Assembly: GCA_014526335.1 (NCBI GenBank)
Contig: JACTAT010000032.1
Coordinates: forward strand, 10,546,152 to 10,610,151
Reading direction: 5' to 3'
Length of the DNA stretch: 64,000 bases
From: Chrysaora quinquecirrha
Lineage: Eukaryota; Cnidaria; Scyphozoa; Semaeostomeae; Pelagiidae
Shown here: piece after piece, positions 45,668 through 57,133 of the stretch
How positions within the stretch are numbered: the first letter of the stretch is position 1
Layout of the letters: each line of letters opens with the position of its first letter
Program-made: the position numbers and the translations under genes
Notes under the pieces: generated by a model
Databases searched by the model: none
Told to the model about the DNA's origin: nothing
What the model saw: only the letters and a program-made list of their open reading frames with translations

Positions 45668-48600
45668 TCACTCCAGTAGTTTATCAATTTGGTGCGTAAA
45701 TGTTAGAAAATCTAACAGATCACAGAAACCCAGCTGCGACATCGTGTTGTTGTAGTAGTACTTTGAACACTGGAAAAAGAAAAGAATTGTTAAAGTTCGG
45801 GAAAAGCTAAACTTTAAATTGCCAAGGAACTTTTGGTTTGGTCTGAGTTAAGATTGCAGTTCGTTAATTTTTTCGTTGCAGATCGAAAATTAAGTTTACT
45901 GATCTTCCCGCTGTATTCCGTAAGCTGATTGGTGTTTAAAACACAATGCCAATTCGGCTTCACTTTCCAATTGGTGCATTTCGATCCGCATGTGGGTATA
46001 AATTCCGCCTTAGTCCATCGTTTCGATCTGCTTCTGACGTTATACTCCATGGAGTGTCAGACGAGAAAAGGCTTTAAGTATGCCCAGAGATGTTTCCGCT
46101 GTGTCTCGCAATTTTGAACTTGTGTGTATGAAAAACACTCTTTGTGTTTCTCTGTGTTTTCAGTGCTACTATGTATTCAAATTTTTTATTTTCAGCAATT
46201 TCAGAACTCGTTCAGGGGACAGATCAAGACATTTCAAGTTAAGGAAATCTGGTATTTTGACAAACCTCTCTTCGCAGTTTATAGAGCATGACAAGGTGAA
46301 CTCCAGTTAATTTCTTTAATCTTCCTTCTTTTATAAATCTGAAATATTAAAGACAATTTTTTGAGTAAACAAAACTCAGCAAAAAAGGGAATGAAGATAT
46401 CTGAACATTGCATCAAAGTTTCCACTCTTCGAGATATTAGTGGCATCTTGCTCTGTCTAGCGATCATAACAAATAACACAAGAACAACGAGAAAATGTTA
46501 ATATCCTCTTATTTACCACTCGAGGTAATCCGCGCTACATACAATTCTGATGCAGCCAACGCAGAGAACTCTTAAGAAGCCCGAAGGAATGCTATCCCTC
46601 GTACTAATGGCATTTATTATTAAGTATTTGGAACCCTACACAGTACGGTACTTAAGATATGCGTGCACAATTACCACAATTCTGTTTGCGTACTTCAAAC
46701 TGTTGCACATTTCTTCCACAAAATCTTTAGTTAAACAGAAGATGCTTCGAGCCCTACACGGCATGATACTCGAGATATCCTTCCACATCACTGACTGGAT
46801 CATTCGTAGTGCAACAGTAGAATTCTTGCACAAAATCTTCAGAAAGATGTCTTACTTTTTCATTGAATTCTGTTGAAACCACTCGACAACTTGGCTGTTC
46901 TGCCACCGAGATATCTCATCCATTTTTTCACCATTCATGCAACTAGATGATGGAGATTTCAGACCAGCATCAGTAGCATCAAATAGAGTTATCGGATGAT
47001 GACCTATAAGAAACAGATCAATATTCGACAGTTAGGTAAAAAGATTGAGTTCTCGGATTGGCAAGATTTAAAATATTCGAAGTCATTGTTGGAGAAAATG
47101 GGAGACAATCATCTGCCGTAAACAGCGTTTGGGTGTGAGCCCCCGTCTTTCATTAAAAAACCTGAAACTTCAATCTAAATGTTCAGCCTAAGACGGGTGC
47201 CCACACCCAAACGCTGTTTACGGCAGAACAAGGTCAGCTGACGAAAACGTTCGAAAATCGAGCGATTTTGTGCCGAGTGGTGGCCGGAGCCTAGGGAGAA
47301 AGCAAATTTGAGTAGACTTGCATGGGAAAAATGGGAAAATATTCAATGATAAAGATATCTGAAGTTGAAACAAAGTATTTGGGGCTTTAGTTCGATAATT
47401 GAGGAACATTTTGATATGCGTTTGCAGACATTGGGAGCAACGATGTCAGAATGCAAGCAAATCAAAAACAGTTTTTGGGTTTGCACTGAGTAAGAAGTTT
47501 CACTCCTTGTATTTTTATATATAAACACAAACAGTCAACTGAGAAATTCGAGCAGCATATTCGAAAAGTATTCAATTCAATAAAAGATCGAGTAAAGAAG
47601 AGTAACAACAAAAATACACGCTGGTATTCTTATCTTTCATTAATATTCCCCCTCCTGGGCCTCCTGTGGTGACAAAATGTAATTGTAAACGTTTGGTAGT
47701 AACAAAATGTCCCGGTGGGGTCCACTTCCATAAGATCTTATATGCCAAGTGCGTTCCCAAAAACTCTGAGGAAGGGTGTCAGATTTCATAGGAATCTATA
47801 TGACGGAGATTTTTACAGGCTCAACGCTAACGTCCAAAATGCCATGAAGCTTGGAAATAAGCATCAATACAATTCCCTTACGTTTCATGTTCAGCGTCAT
47901 GGTGTCCGAAAGGCTATAAAAAGATAATTACGAAATTATAAGAAGATCAGCAAATTACCAAAATAAGGCTCTTGTCCTCGTAAATTTGGTTCATCGACGT
48001 TCACTGCAACTTGTGGCACTACTAATGCTTCATTCACTGGACACAATGTATCCAATTGCTTGCACAAGAGATCAATATTATGACTGAATAAATCCAATGA
48101 TGTGAAATCCATTCGTAATTTGCTACCAAGCAGCAAACCAATCCAACCATCAGGAATGTAATCCTTCTCCATCATCAATGGTATCACTTTCTTCTTCAAT
48201 TGAAATGCATAGTCGGCTTCTGCAAAGTACAATTTCCTACATCAAACACTGTCCTTCTCAACAATATAGACATTGATACAAGGTACAGAGAGAAATTAGG
48301 TGGCACCAATTGGTGGCACTTGGGGCAAGAATATCTAGGCCCTATCTATTCATACGTCGTGCCAGGCTCAAAGTGGCAAAGGCTCGCACTGTGCCAGCAA
48401 TATGGCATGGCAGAGGCTTGACACTGCAAGACGGTTGATTCAGACGTCCCGTCGTTCCCATTTTGTCTGACATTATGTGGCACATTTTGCGAAATCATTG
48501 CGTTCGCATGGAACAAGAATTCTTAGGCCCTATTCAGTCCTCGTGTCAGGCTCAGAGTCGCAAAGGCTTGCACCGTACCAACTATATGGCACGGTACAGG

Positions 48601-51600
48601 CTTGACACTTCTCGACGGTTGATTCAGACGTTTTGCCGTGCCCATTTTGTCTGACATTAAGTAGCACATTTGAGAAATTGAGTGGTACATGGGACAAAAA
48701 TGTCTATGCCCTATTCAGACGTTGTGCCAGGCTCAGAGTCGCAAAGGCTCGCACCGTGCCAGCAATATGGCACGGAAAGGTTCGACACTTCTCGAAGGTT
48801 GATTCAGACGTTTTGCCGTGCCCATTTTGTCCGACATTAAGTAGCACATTTGACAAATTGAGTGGCACATGGGACAAGAATGTCTATGCCCTATTCAGAC
48901 GTCATGCCAGGCTCAGAGTCGCAAAGGCTCGCACCGTGCCAGTGGGATGGCGCAGCACAAGCTTGACACTTCTCAGAGATTGATTCAGACGTCCTATCGT
49001 GTCCATTTTGTCTGACATTAAGTGGCAAATTTTGAGAAATCATTGCGTTCACATGCAACAAGAATTCCTAGCCCCTATTCAGACGTCTTGCCAGGCTCAG
49101 GTTCGCAAAGGCTCGCAGCGTGCCAGCAACCTGAGTCTGCAATTTCCTTCAAATGTTTTCGTAATATTACCTGATGCCTACCTGCTCTGGTATTGGCACT
49201 GTTTTTGTATTTTCTTGAAATACAAACAATAATAACGGATGCTTGTTCCACTGCTTCAGCCATGGCATCCATGATATTGCCTTGAATCTTCTCAACATCA
49301 ATCCATATGTTGTATCCTCTTTTTGATAAACTATTTGCTATTTGTACCACCATCTTTTGATTGTCCCATTGGTAACTCAACATGATATGGCCTGAACTGT
49401 TTATTTCGTCTCGTGCTAAACCATCTAAGAAAGAAATGAAAGGGCTAGCGTTGGAAGACGACAAGAGAAAGAGAACTTGCACAATAAATAGGAAAGAAAC
49501 CACATTTCTCATTGCCCGATGATGGGAGACGGATCTCTCCTGAAACGTTGCCCAACTAAATATCAAAGGCTTGTCATGATAAGTGGTGACTATCATGTCT
49601 AATACGGTGTTAGAAACAGCCTTGATAAGTTCGAATATATTTACCCTACAGAATGTTTGCAAATGCAAACTTCACTCATTCGAATTTGGGAATTCCATTA
49701 ACCAATGTGGCTGTTTTTCAAACAGAAGCATTTTTCGTAGAATCCAAGACTAACTACATTTTATTGTTGGCTGAACATATGTTGACATTGGCTTCTGAAG
49801 TTGTCGCGTAAACTACTCTTTTTATACTTCCACACACTAATCGGTCCTGCTAGGAAGCTCAGATATTTTGGCACCCATTTTGTAGAATGCATTGTTACGT
49901 GTTATTTAATCAATTATTGAAAACTCATTCCTTGATACATCTCAAGTGCTCACCTTGCACCGCTGATTCGTCTTCATTCTCTTCTGCATGTTTTAACTGC
50001 CATAATACACCCACTGCAGCTTCTTTCACAGGCAATATTTCACTCTCCTACAAAAGTACAAAACAGAATGGCTTGTTATTTTAAGTCATAGATGCCCGGG
50101 GGGGGGGGTACTTCATTGTTCGAATGACTAGACGTGCCGCCCAGTTTTTCCAAACCCACCCATGTCTACCGATAAATTCTGTTTCTCGTGGTACCCATGT
50201 ATAGAAAAAACAACGAAATTTTTTACCCATTTGTACCAATAACTCAAATGTTTGAACCCAATTTAACGCCTGAGGCAACTCTAATGCGTCGAAAAGTCAT
50301 TTGCGCTGAAAACTAAAACGCACTTTTTATCAGGCTTTTCAAAACAAAGCATGTCTAAAATGTTTTTTTGAGTATTCCCCTCGAAGCTTAATCATCATGC
50401 CATAGTCGAGTTTCTGGCCATTGCTATTTGACAGTTCCTGTCCTAGAATATAATTTGATTATCGCCTTAAAAACTAAAAAATCAACCCAACTCAGATCTT
50501 AATCTTTTTCATGTTTATGTAATATCACCTACCCTTAGTTGATTCAGTTTTGTTATCAAATCTTGATTATTCTGTGTCAGCTGTCTCCCTTTCTCTGAGA
50601 AGCAAAGACTCCATAATGCATTACACGAGGAAATGATTTCTGCATTATTGATTGCATTAAGCAACAGAGTTACTAATACCTCGTGGCCTCCTTGGTTGCA
50701 TATCTAAAACGAGAAGGGAAATACAATTGTCAAGCATTCGTTGTCACCAAAGATCTTGGAAGTCGTTCTGAAGTTTTTAGGACAACGTTTAATGTTAGTA
50801 AGTTGATAGTCAAAGGCAAGTTCCTTGGCCTTGTATTTAAGACTAGTTAATGGGCCATTGAGGTAATTTGGTGGCTTATTACAGGGGCATTCTTTTGGTA
50901 TATTTTTTGCCTCTTCTGTTTTGTACAGGCTTTGCAAAACATATTTCTTCTGTTTTGCGTCATTCTGTTAACCTATGGAACTTTTCTCAACGACTTTTTT
51001 GTTTGTAAGTGGAAAGTAGTGGGTGGCTTATTAAGAGCAGATTCGTCTGGTAAATTCATGTGCTTGTTATGATTTTTGCAGACTTTGGAAACGTATCCTT
51101 TTCAGTATCTCTTGGAAGTTTCAAACTATGGAGGCTTTTGCTAGAAATTTTTTGAAGCTGGGATGTTTTTATCGTCTGTCTTGCCCATAGAGTTATGGTC
51201 TTGCCTTCAAATTTGAAATGGCAGGAGAAAATTCAAATTTTGAAGAGAATGATTGATCAGAAGCAACCGAAAGTCTCTTTCAGACAACCTCATCTTTTCG
51301 ATAGATTTCCAGGACCCCTGTGCTGGTCCCTCTTCAGAATTATATCTTTTACAGACACCTTCCTTTTGTGATTTTTCCTGATGCTGTTCATCTTTCTTCT
51401 TTCCTAAAATCATTTTCGAAAGCAAAGCTGCAGCGTATTTACGTCGTTTATCATCCATGTTGAAGAGACTATGCTGTAGACAAGACCTGTTAGACGCATA
51501 GACACAGTCTGAATCAAACGGTGTTTAAAAACAGACGAACTTTAGCGCGGTACTTAGCCGCAGATAGACACAATAACTCTGCCATGTCTGCAATTTGCAG

Positions 51601-54600
51601 AATCCAAAAGAGTTGTGGCATATTCTATTGGGCTTTTTAAATCTTTTGAACCCTGGAAATGTTCAACAATAATTTCTCAACATGCCAAAAAGAATACGTT
51701 TTCAAAGTCTGTACCCCGGGTGCAAAGTCTGCGAAAACTAAGAAAGGTGCACATATGTACCAATAGAATAGACCATGGGACGTAGTCTTACCAATATCTT
51801 ATTCTCATCGGGAACTGAAAGATGCTGTAGGCCATTTGCCAGTTCTTCTGCATGGAAGCCAAACGCAACATGATCTGATCTTTGCAGACATTTTTTGAGA
51901 TATTTTATCAGCGTTTCGACAGTTGCTAAAAGAACAGATTTCATTAGAAACCTAAGCCTGGTTCACACTGCAGCGATAAAAATAATCGTCCTAGCGATAA
52001 TTTTATTCGCTTTAGTGTGAACCGCAAAAAGTATTATCGCATGAGACATAATTGTGGCGTAATAATGTTAGATATCTATGGGTCTTAAAAAAATGCATAT
52101 CTGATCTTGATACCTCTCTACCACCAAAGACTCTCTCTACAGCAAATGTCACTGCAGTTTAGATGCTCGATGAGTATGTTGTGAATTTGGGGTTTGAGCT
52201 CACCAAAAGAGATAAGGCACAGAATAACATTATAAGCATATAATTCAGCAATTAACAAAACATAAGAAGCTATATACAAACGTTCCCTAAGTGATACTTT
52301 CCATGATTTTGCGTGTTGTCTCTAACTGTTACGTTACGAAATTGTCTGCGAATTCTGCTCAAACGGACGAATGTCAAGAAACGTCACCACGGGAAGAAAC
52401 GTGACCAGCACGTGGGAACGGGGAGGACTGGGAACCAAGGAACACCCAAAAGCGGTGACACTTCTCAACAGAGTACGATACCTACCAATCGAAAGGTGTA
52501 TTTGTCTGTTTATTGAGTATAAGTCTGTCAGTAAATACTTCGTAGCTATCTGAATGATACCTTCTCCTACCTTAATGCAGTTTTGGCACCTGCTTTTGTA
52601 AAAGATACAGACAACTCTAAACCCTTTCTATCTTCACTGACTTCTATCTCGAATTGAAGTCCCGGTCCGATGGACACTTTGGGTGACTATTACCTAATTT
52701 TCTTTCGGTATCTCGAACTTCTCTATCTCAAACTTTTCTATTTCGAACTTTTCTATTTCTATTTCAATCTATTTCGAACAATTCCCCTTTGGATTTTTCT
52801 CTCCCCATGTCGAACTTTCCCGTGTTTATCGTAAAAGAAGTCATAATGATAACTGGAAGGGAATGATTTGAGTGAACAAGATAACTAGAAACACAAATGA
52901 AACTAGAAAAATGAATGACTAAGAAAGACGCTTCTGAAAGTTCCCGTTGATAGAGAGGATTTTACCTGATGTTCCCTTTTTCCCTTTTAATTTTTCCTCT
53001 GTTCCTTTGTTTGCTGGACACATTTCACATGTTCCCATGTTCCCTGGAACCCCTAAATGACCCTCAAAGTTAGGGAAACCTAAAAACATCATCTCCACTT
53101 CAGACTTCGGTTAAAAACAAGAAAACACAATCCTAAACAAACAAAATGCGTGGTTGTGGTAAAAGAGGACATATAGGTACTCTTCAGTCCTCAGTGCCTG
53201 AAGCAATACGTTGTGTCACCGACAAAGCAGATAAAGTGGCACATTGGGCAGAAAAGAGAAATGAATCACATACCATTCCCAAATACTATTTTGTCATTAT
53301 TTGATTCATCAAGTAGAAATCCTAATGTAAGAAGTGCAGTAGTATTCATGTCATTTCCTTCCAAATGATTTGTTTCTGCTCTCATTTTGATAAGCACATC
53401 CACTGCATTTGCTTCTTCATAGCATTTGTGATTGGCTGGCAATTTACAGCAATTGTAGACAATATCCATTGACCTGTTCATTAGCTCTTCTCTCATTGTG
53501 CCCTAAACAGAAAGTAAGAAACCCATTATGTGCTCAAATTTGATATCTTCAACAAGAAAATGTATTTATCATGTATCAAATCTTGAGGCCCATTTAAATG
53601 CTCTACATGACTGTTTATTTGAATACTCCTCCAGCTCAAAGAGGGTGTTAAGAGAAAGAGAGAGGTTTCTGCGAGAGAGAAGTTTTGACATTTTTTCAAT
53701 ACTTTGGGAGAATTTGAACCACCGAACATGTTCCCAGTTGTATACCAATCTTAAAGCCCATCTTAGAAAAAATTACTATATACATTGATAATATGATACC
53801 TTATCCCAGTCGATATTAGTGAGCACTGGAAAAACTTCTTGAACAATAAATGAAATGAGTCCATCATGACAGCAAGCTCTCTGTGTTTCTTCATGTTTGT
53901 CAGTTATATTAACCAATATTGATAACAGTGTGCAGCAATAAAATCCAATTGAGGCTGGGATGTCTTTTGCTTTTATAGGCAAATTTATGCATATTGTACC
54001 AATTTCCGTATATTCCACCTGTAAGGTTTAACCAAATGCTATGATATAATAACTTTATATATCATTACAATATTAAAGTCAAAAAAGTAATACTATTTCC
54101 TACAGTAGATGAGATGTTTTTCTGGAAAGTAGAAAATTTTTAGGGGGGGGGCTCTATTCTCTATTGTTCTTGAAATACCTAATAACATTGGTGCCATGGC
54201 TCAATGGGGAGTGCTTGGACTCTGGTGCACAGGGTCCCTGGTTCAAGCCCTGGTAGTGCTATTTGTGGATGTCAGGAAGGGCATCTGGTTCATAACGTGC
54301 TCACTGCTCCAGCAAGATCCCAGCAATTGGGTACCATCCGAGGCCCTGAAAAGGGGGGAGTGTATGAGTTTGTTTTGGCCCTGGGTACTGTACACACATT
54401 TTTTTATAAAAAATCTTTATAAGAAACCCAGACTCTCAAATTGCAAAAAAGTCAAGAAACTCCAGTACTGGAAATTTTTCACAAAGGAAACTTTTCACCT
54501 CAGACAGCCAAAAAATTTCTTTTGTTTTCTGTGTTTCTTCCGTAATAAAGCATTTCTGTGACAAGCAGATAAACAAGAAACCCAAATGCATTCAAATTCA

Positions 54601-55151
54601 ATCGATAAATAGGTTTGGAACATCATTCATATAGGATAACTATGTTGCCAGTAAGAATATTCAAGAAACTCGTAAGAAACTTTCAGTACTCAAAATCTAA
54701 AAATTTTAAGAAACTTTCAGTACTCGATCAATTTTTTAGTTTCTTATAAAAAAATATTTTCACAAAACTCAAAAGGTGGAATTAATGACGTTAAAAAAAT
54801 AGCAATTATTTCAGATGATACCTTGTTTCCATTTTTCGCATCAAAAATTTCCGGATATGACTTCATAGATTTTTTAAGAAATAATTTCACTTGTTCTGCT
54901 AAATGCAAACTTATATAATTATAAGTATCACAAATAGCTGCCTTCGTCGCTTTATTATCACAAGTTTCTTCAATATTTTCAAATTCGTCACATAGAGATG
55001 AGAAACGGGCTAATGGGTTCAACTTTTTGCCAAAACTTTCCAGCTCCTTTGCATCCTTACATGGGACCTTTAGGGCATCAACAGCTTCAATCGCTGCCTT
55101 CACTCCTATCTTTAGCTTCTCAATCTCAGCTCTTACCAGAGTTTTCGACAT
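45668..55151 (-). CDS. ARM-TIR-SAM protein, gene B (intact)
   Basis: Cytosolic signalling-type protein of 667 residues from 11 phase-consistent exons: 55151-54822, 54018-53800, 53502-53274, 51925-51792, 50703-50533, 50047-49954, 49424-49182, 48219-47959, 47003-46856, 46338-46266 and 45769-45668. Residues 1-110 are helical; 111-392 are ARM-like helical repeats (SSCNALWSLCFSEKGRQL, AAVGVLWQLKHAEEN). The TIR domain spans about 405-545 (HIMLSYQWDNQ, GYNIWIDVEKIQGN, ASVIIVCISRKYKNS, EADYAFQLKKKVIPLMMEKD, DGWIGLLLGSKLRMDF). E437 in DVEK matches the position of the catalytic glutamate of NAD-cleaving TIR domains such as SARM1. The C-terminus (about 590-667) is a SAM-like domain: EISRWQNSQVVEWFQQN, LTGVHLVMLYKLRRE, YYYNNTMSQLGF. 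SARM1 instead has ARM-SAM-SAM-TIR. NADase activity is inference. Introns hold a 182-bp tandem array, a hairpin and a SINE. Confidence 0.85.
47113..47226. repeat. 114-bp hairpin element in gene B intron
   Basis: Arms CTGCCGTAAACAGCGTTTGG continuing about 17 bp further on both sides, around a loop of about 40 bp. Likely a tiny foldback MITE; no TSD seen. Confidence 0.8.
48270..49140. repeat. 182-bp tandem repeat, about five units, splitting the TIR domain
   Basis: The word CAGGCTCAGAGTCGCAAAGG recurs near 48365, 48546, 48727, 48907 and 49092 (first and last diverged), a period of 181-185 bp. Each unit also carries TTGATTCAGACG, CCCATTTTGTCTGACATTAA and CCCTATTCAGACGT. The array fills the intron between the two TIR exons of gene B. 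The open frame through units 3-4 is a by-product. Confidence 0.9.
50094..50285. repeat. Insertion with a GGGGGGGGGTAC start, unit B only
   Basis: At the place where unit A reads GTCATATAGATGCATCGATG, unit B has GCCC, a G run and TACTTCATTG. The G-run/TAC start resembles the MITE at 15245, but no matching right end was found. Confidence 0.4.
51961..52035. repeat. 75-bp palindromic MITE-like repeat
   Basis: GGTTCACACTGCAGCGATAA pairs imperfectly with TTATTCGCTTTAGTGTGAACC. In gene B intron 3. Confidence 0.6.
52036..53273. other. Gene B intron 3 remainder
   Basis: No exon found. 52660-52830 has repeated TCTATTTCGAACTTTTC words that look like the inside of a decayed pogo-type element, without ends. 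Confidence 0.35.
54190..54395 (+). mobile_element. tRNA-derived SINE, family 3
   Basis: The first 70 nt fold like a tRNA: GTGCCATGGCTCAATGGGGA, then a B box GGTTCAAGCCC in CCCTGGTTCAAGCCCTGG. Tail: GGAAGGGCATCTGGTTCATA, then CCAGCAAGATCCCAGC. A different tRNA parent from families 1 and 2. In gene B intron 1. Confidence 0.8.
54395..54766. mobile_element. ATAAGAAAC-type TIR MITE in gene B intron 1
   Basis: Left AATCTTTATAAGAAACCC, right AGTTTCTTATAAAAAAATA. AAGAAAC recurs inside at about 54422, 54457, 54575, 54663, 54674 and 54710. Boundaries approximate. Confidence 0.7.
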
Positions 55152-55327
55152 TTTTTGTGTTTATCAATCATAGAAATGGCATCATATCTCTTCCTTGTCA
55201 ACGAATGGGCCTATTCCTTTTTCCATTCACGAAATTCAATCCGAGATTCAATCCATTATTCTCATTTTCGATAGCGGAAACGAAGCAGGAAATAATTATC
55301 ACATCTTTCCAAGAAAAGAACAATAGC

Positions 55328-56254
55328 CCTTTTCAAAGAGGTCTGGGTCGGTGCAAAAATTTTCTGGTAGATGGCGGACATCTTGGGTGAGCAAAAAGTA
55401 CAACATTAACAGCAAAAAGCCAAAAAAACGGCATCAACAGGACAATTTTTTTTTATTTAATTTGTGTAGTTTGGAGCAAATGCTTAGCGACTAAATACAC
55501 AAATACTTAGCGACTAAAAAAGAATAGGAATCTGCGACAATGTTGAAAATATCTGCAGAAACTCGGGAAACAAGATGCAAGTAACTCTCGAAAATGGAAA
55601 TACTTGATTAAATGTCTCCTTGTTCAGATAAGCTGGATCCTTGCGTTCAAGAGCGGCTTGGCATTGGAAGGACCATCCAGATATGTACAACTACCGATTC
55701 TCCTACTAACCATAGAGCTCAGCCCCAGAGTCAGGAAAAAGTTACGGTCACACGGTCATTGACCGGAGGAAGGTCCATTAGAACAATAGAAAATATTTTG
55801 CCACATCCAAAACACGCCTATTTTTCATTGTTAAGTGAGGAAGGTTTCCAGCTAAGGGTATTCTTGTCTGGAGGAAGGTTAAACACTTTTCTGGACTCTG
55901 CTCAGCCCAACAATCACGATCTATTATACTCCACGTCATGCTATACAGCACTACAAGTTAACAAAACCGAGAAATCAGCTTCTTCAATGAAGAGGATTAA
56001 CACCTTGGTAAACGGTCTAATTACTCTTTGGGTATCTATTGGTATTGACCATCACTAAGTCTAACTAAGTCTAACAGCTTTCTTTCAAATAAAATGTGAA
56101 TTTGATCATAGTAAGTGATTTGATGCAAAATTTGCTACACTACCTTTCCTGAAGCCACCGCGATACAGGTCATTGCACGCGGAGAGGATTCCCTTACTTT
56201 ATATGTCCGCCATCTTCCAGAAAAATGTCGCACCGACCCAGACCTCTTTGAAAG
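55328..56254. mobile_element. 927-bp TIR element with a 148-codon ORF
   Basis: Inverted ends, left CCTTTTCAAAGAGGTCTGGG and right the complement of CCTTTCAAAGAGGTCTGGG, pair over about 55 bp and include GATGGCGGACAT. An ORF at 55612-56058 (+) starts MSPCSDKLDPCVQERLG; no known transposase motif. A relic of the same interior lies at 2378-2560. The left end coincides with the edge of the tandem duplication. TSD not found. Confidence 0.75.
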
Positions 56255-57133
56255 GTCTCTCAAATATCTTCCATCTTTGAGGAATCAATGAGTCGAACAA
56301 AAAAGAGACAAGACGAATGAAAAGAATTGTTCAGCAATATTTCCAAATATTTCATAACATAAAATCCGAGTATGTGCACGAAAAAATAATACCTTAAATG
56401 CATATATTTTACCTGAATGTTTATTTTTAAAATACAAGTTTATCTTGTTTGTTTGTTTATCTTTAATAACTTGTTGATAGCAACAGAGTCGTCTTGCGTT
56501 ACAAAATACATACGGGAGTGAGAAAAGCATACTAATCAAAATAAAATTAATAATTCGTTATTCATTACCAAGTACTGGGTGAAAATCAATACTGTACCTC
56601 CCTAGCATCCAAACACATACTACATTCTAGGACATAAAACCTCTTTTGAATGGAGACCTCTTATATCTTTCAAAAATACTTCAAGAGCACTGTATTCCTT
56701 TTCATTGGCATTCTATGTAAAAGCAGGTGATGCTTTTCTAGCGCCTTAGATAACTCCGATCGGATCGTGATGCCTCTCTACTGCCTATCTCAAGCGAATA
56801 TCTGTTTATATGTTTATGGCAAAATAATTAATGACTTTCGAGACAGATGCTTTTCTCAAGAGATACCTCTCTGTATGCACAAAAGAGTACCTTCCAAAAA
56901 CAGATCGCTAGGATAGACAATGCCTCTCTAACGCATCAAAAACTACTTTGACAGCCGATGCAGCTCTTCATGTCGTAGCAGCGGATACCTCATTTGTCTT
57001 AGTTAGCAGTGGATACCCTTTCTGCAACGCCTATTTTAAATCTGCAGAAGGGTTTACGGTTTTTAGCAAAATTCTAATACCTTAAAACAGCAATATGATA
57101 ATGCTTTTAATCATATACATCATATAAATATGC
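56255..57133. other. Gene C 3' flank, no gene seen
   Basis: AT-rich, with recurring ACCTCTCT and TGCCTCTCTA words around 56750-57000. The gene C 3' UTR probably starts here. Confidence 0.4.

Larger units (their letters stand above)
43458..55323. repeat. Tandem segmental duplication, unit B
   Basis: Counterpart of 34188-43128. It begins at ACCAGCATTTTATTT and ends at AGAAAAGAACAAT, directly before the TIR element at 55328. Carries the complete gene B. Confidence 0.85.

Noticed and set aside
48633..48983. 116-codon ORF (contains FRRCARLRVAKARTVP)
   Set aside because: Runs through two units of the 182-bp array; repetition, not a gene.
48270..49140. CRISPR array
   Set aside because: Direct repeats are contiguous 182-bp units without unique spacers, in an animal intron.
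54190..54260. Functional tRNA gene
   Set aside because: Has A and B boxes but imperfect stems and a SINE-type tail; called a SINE instead.
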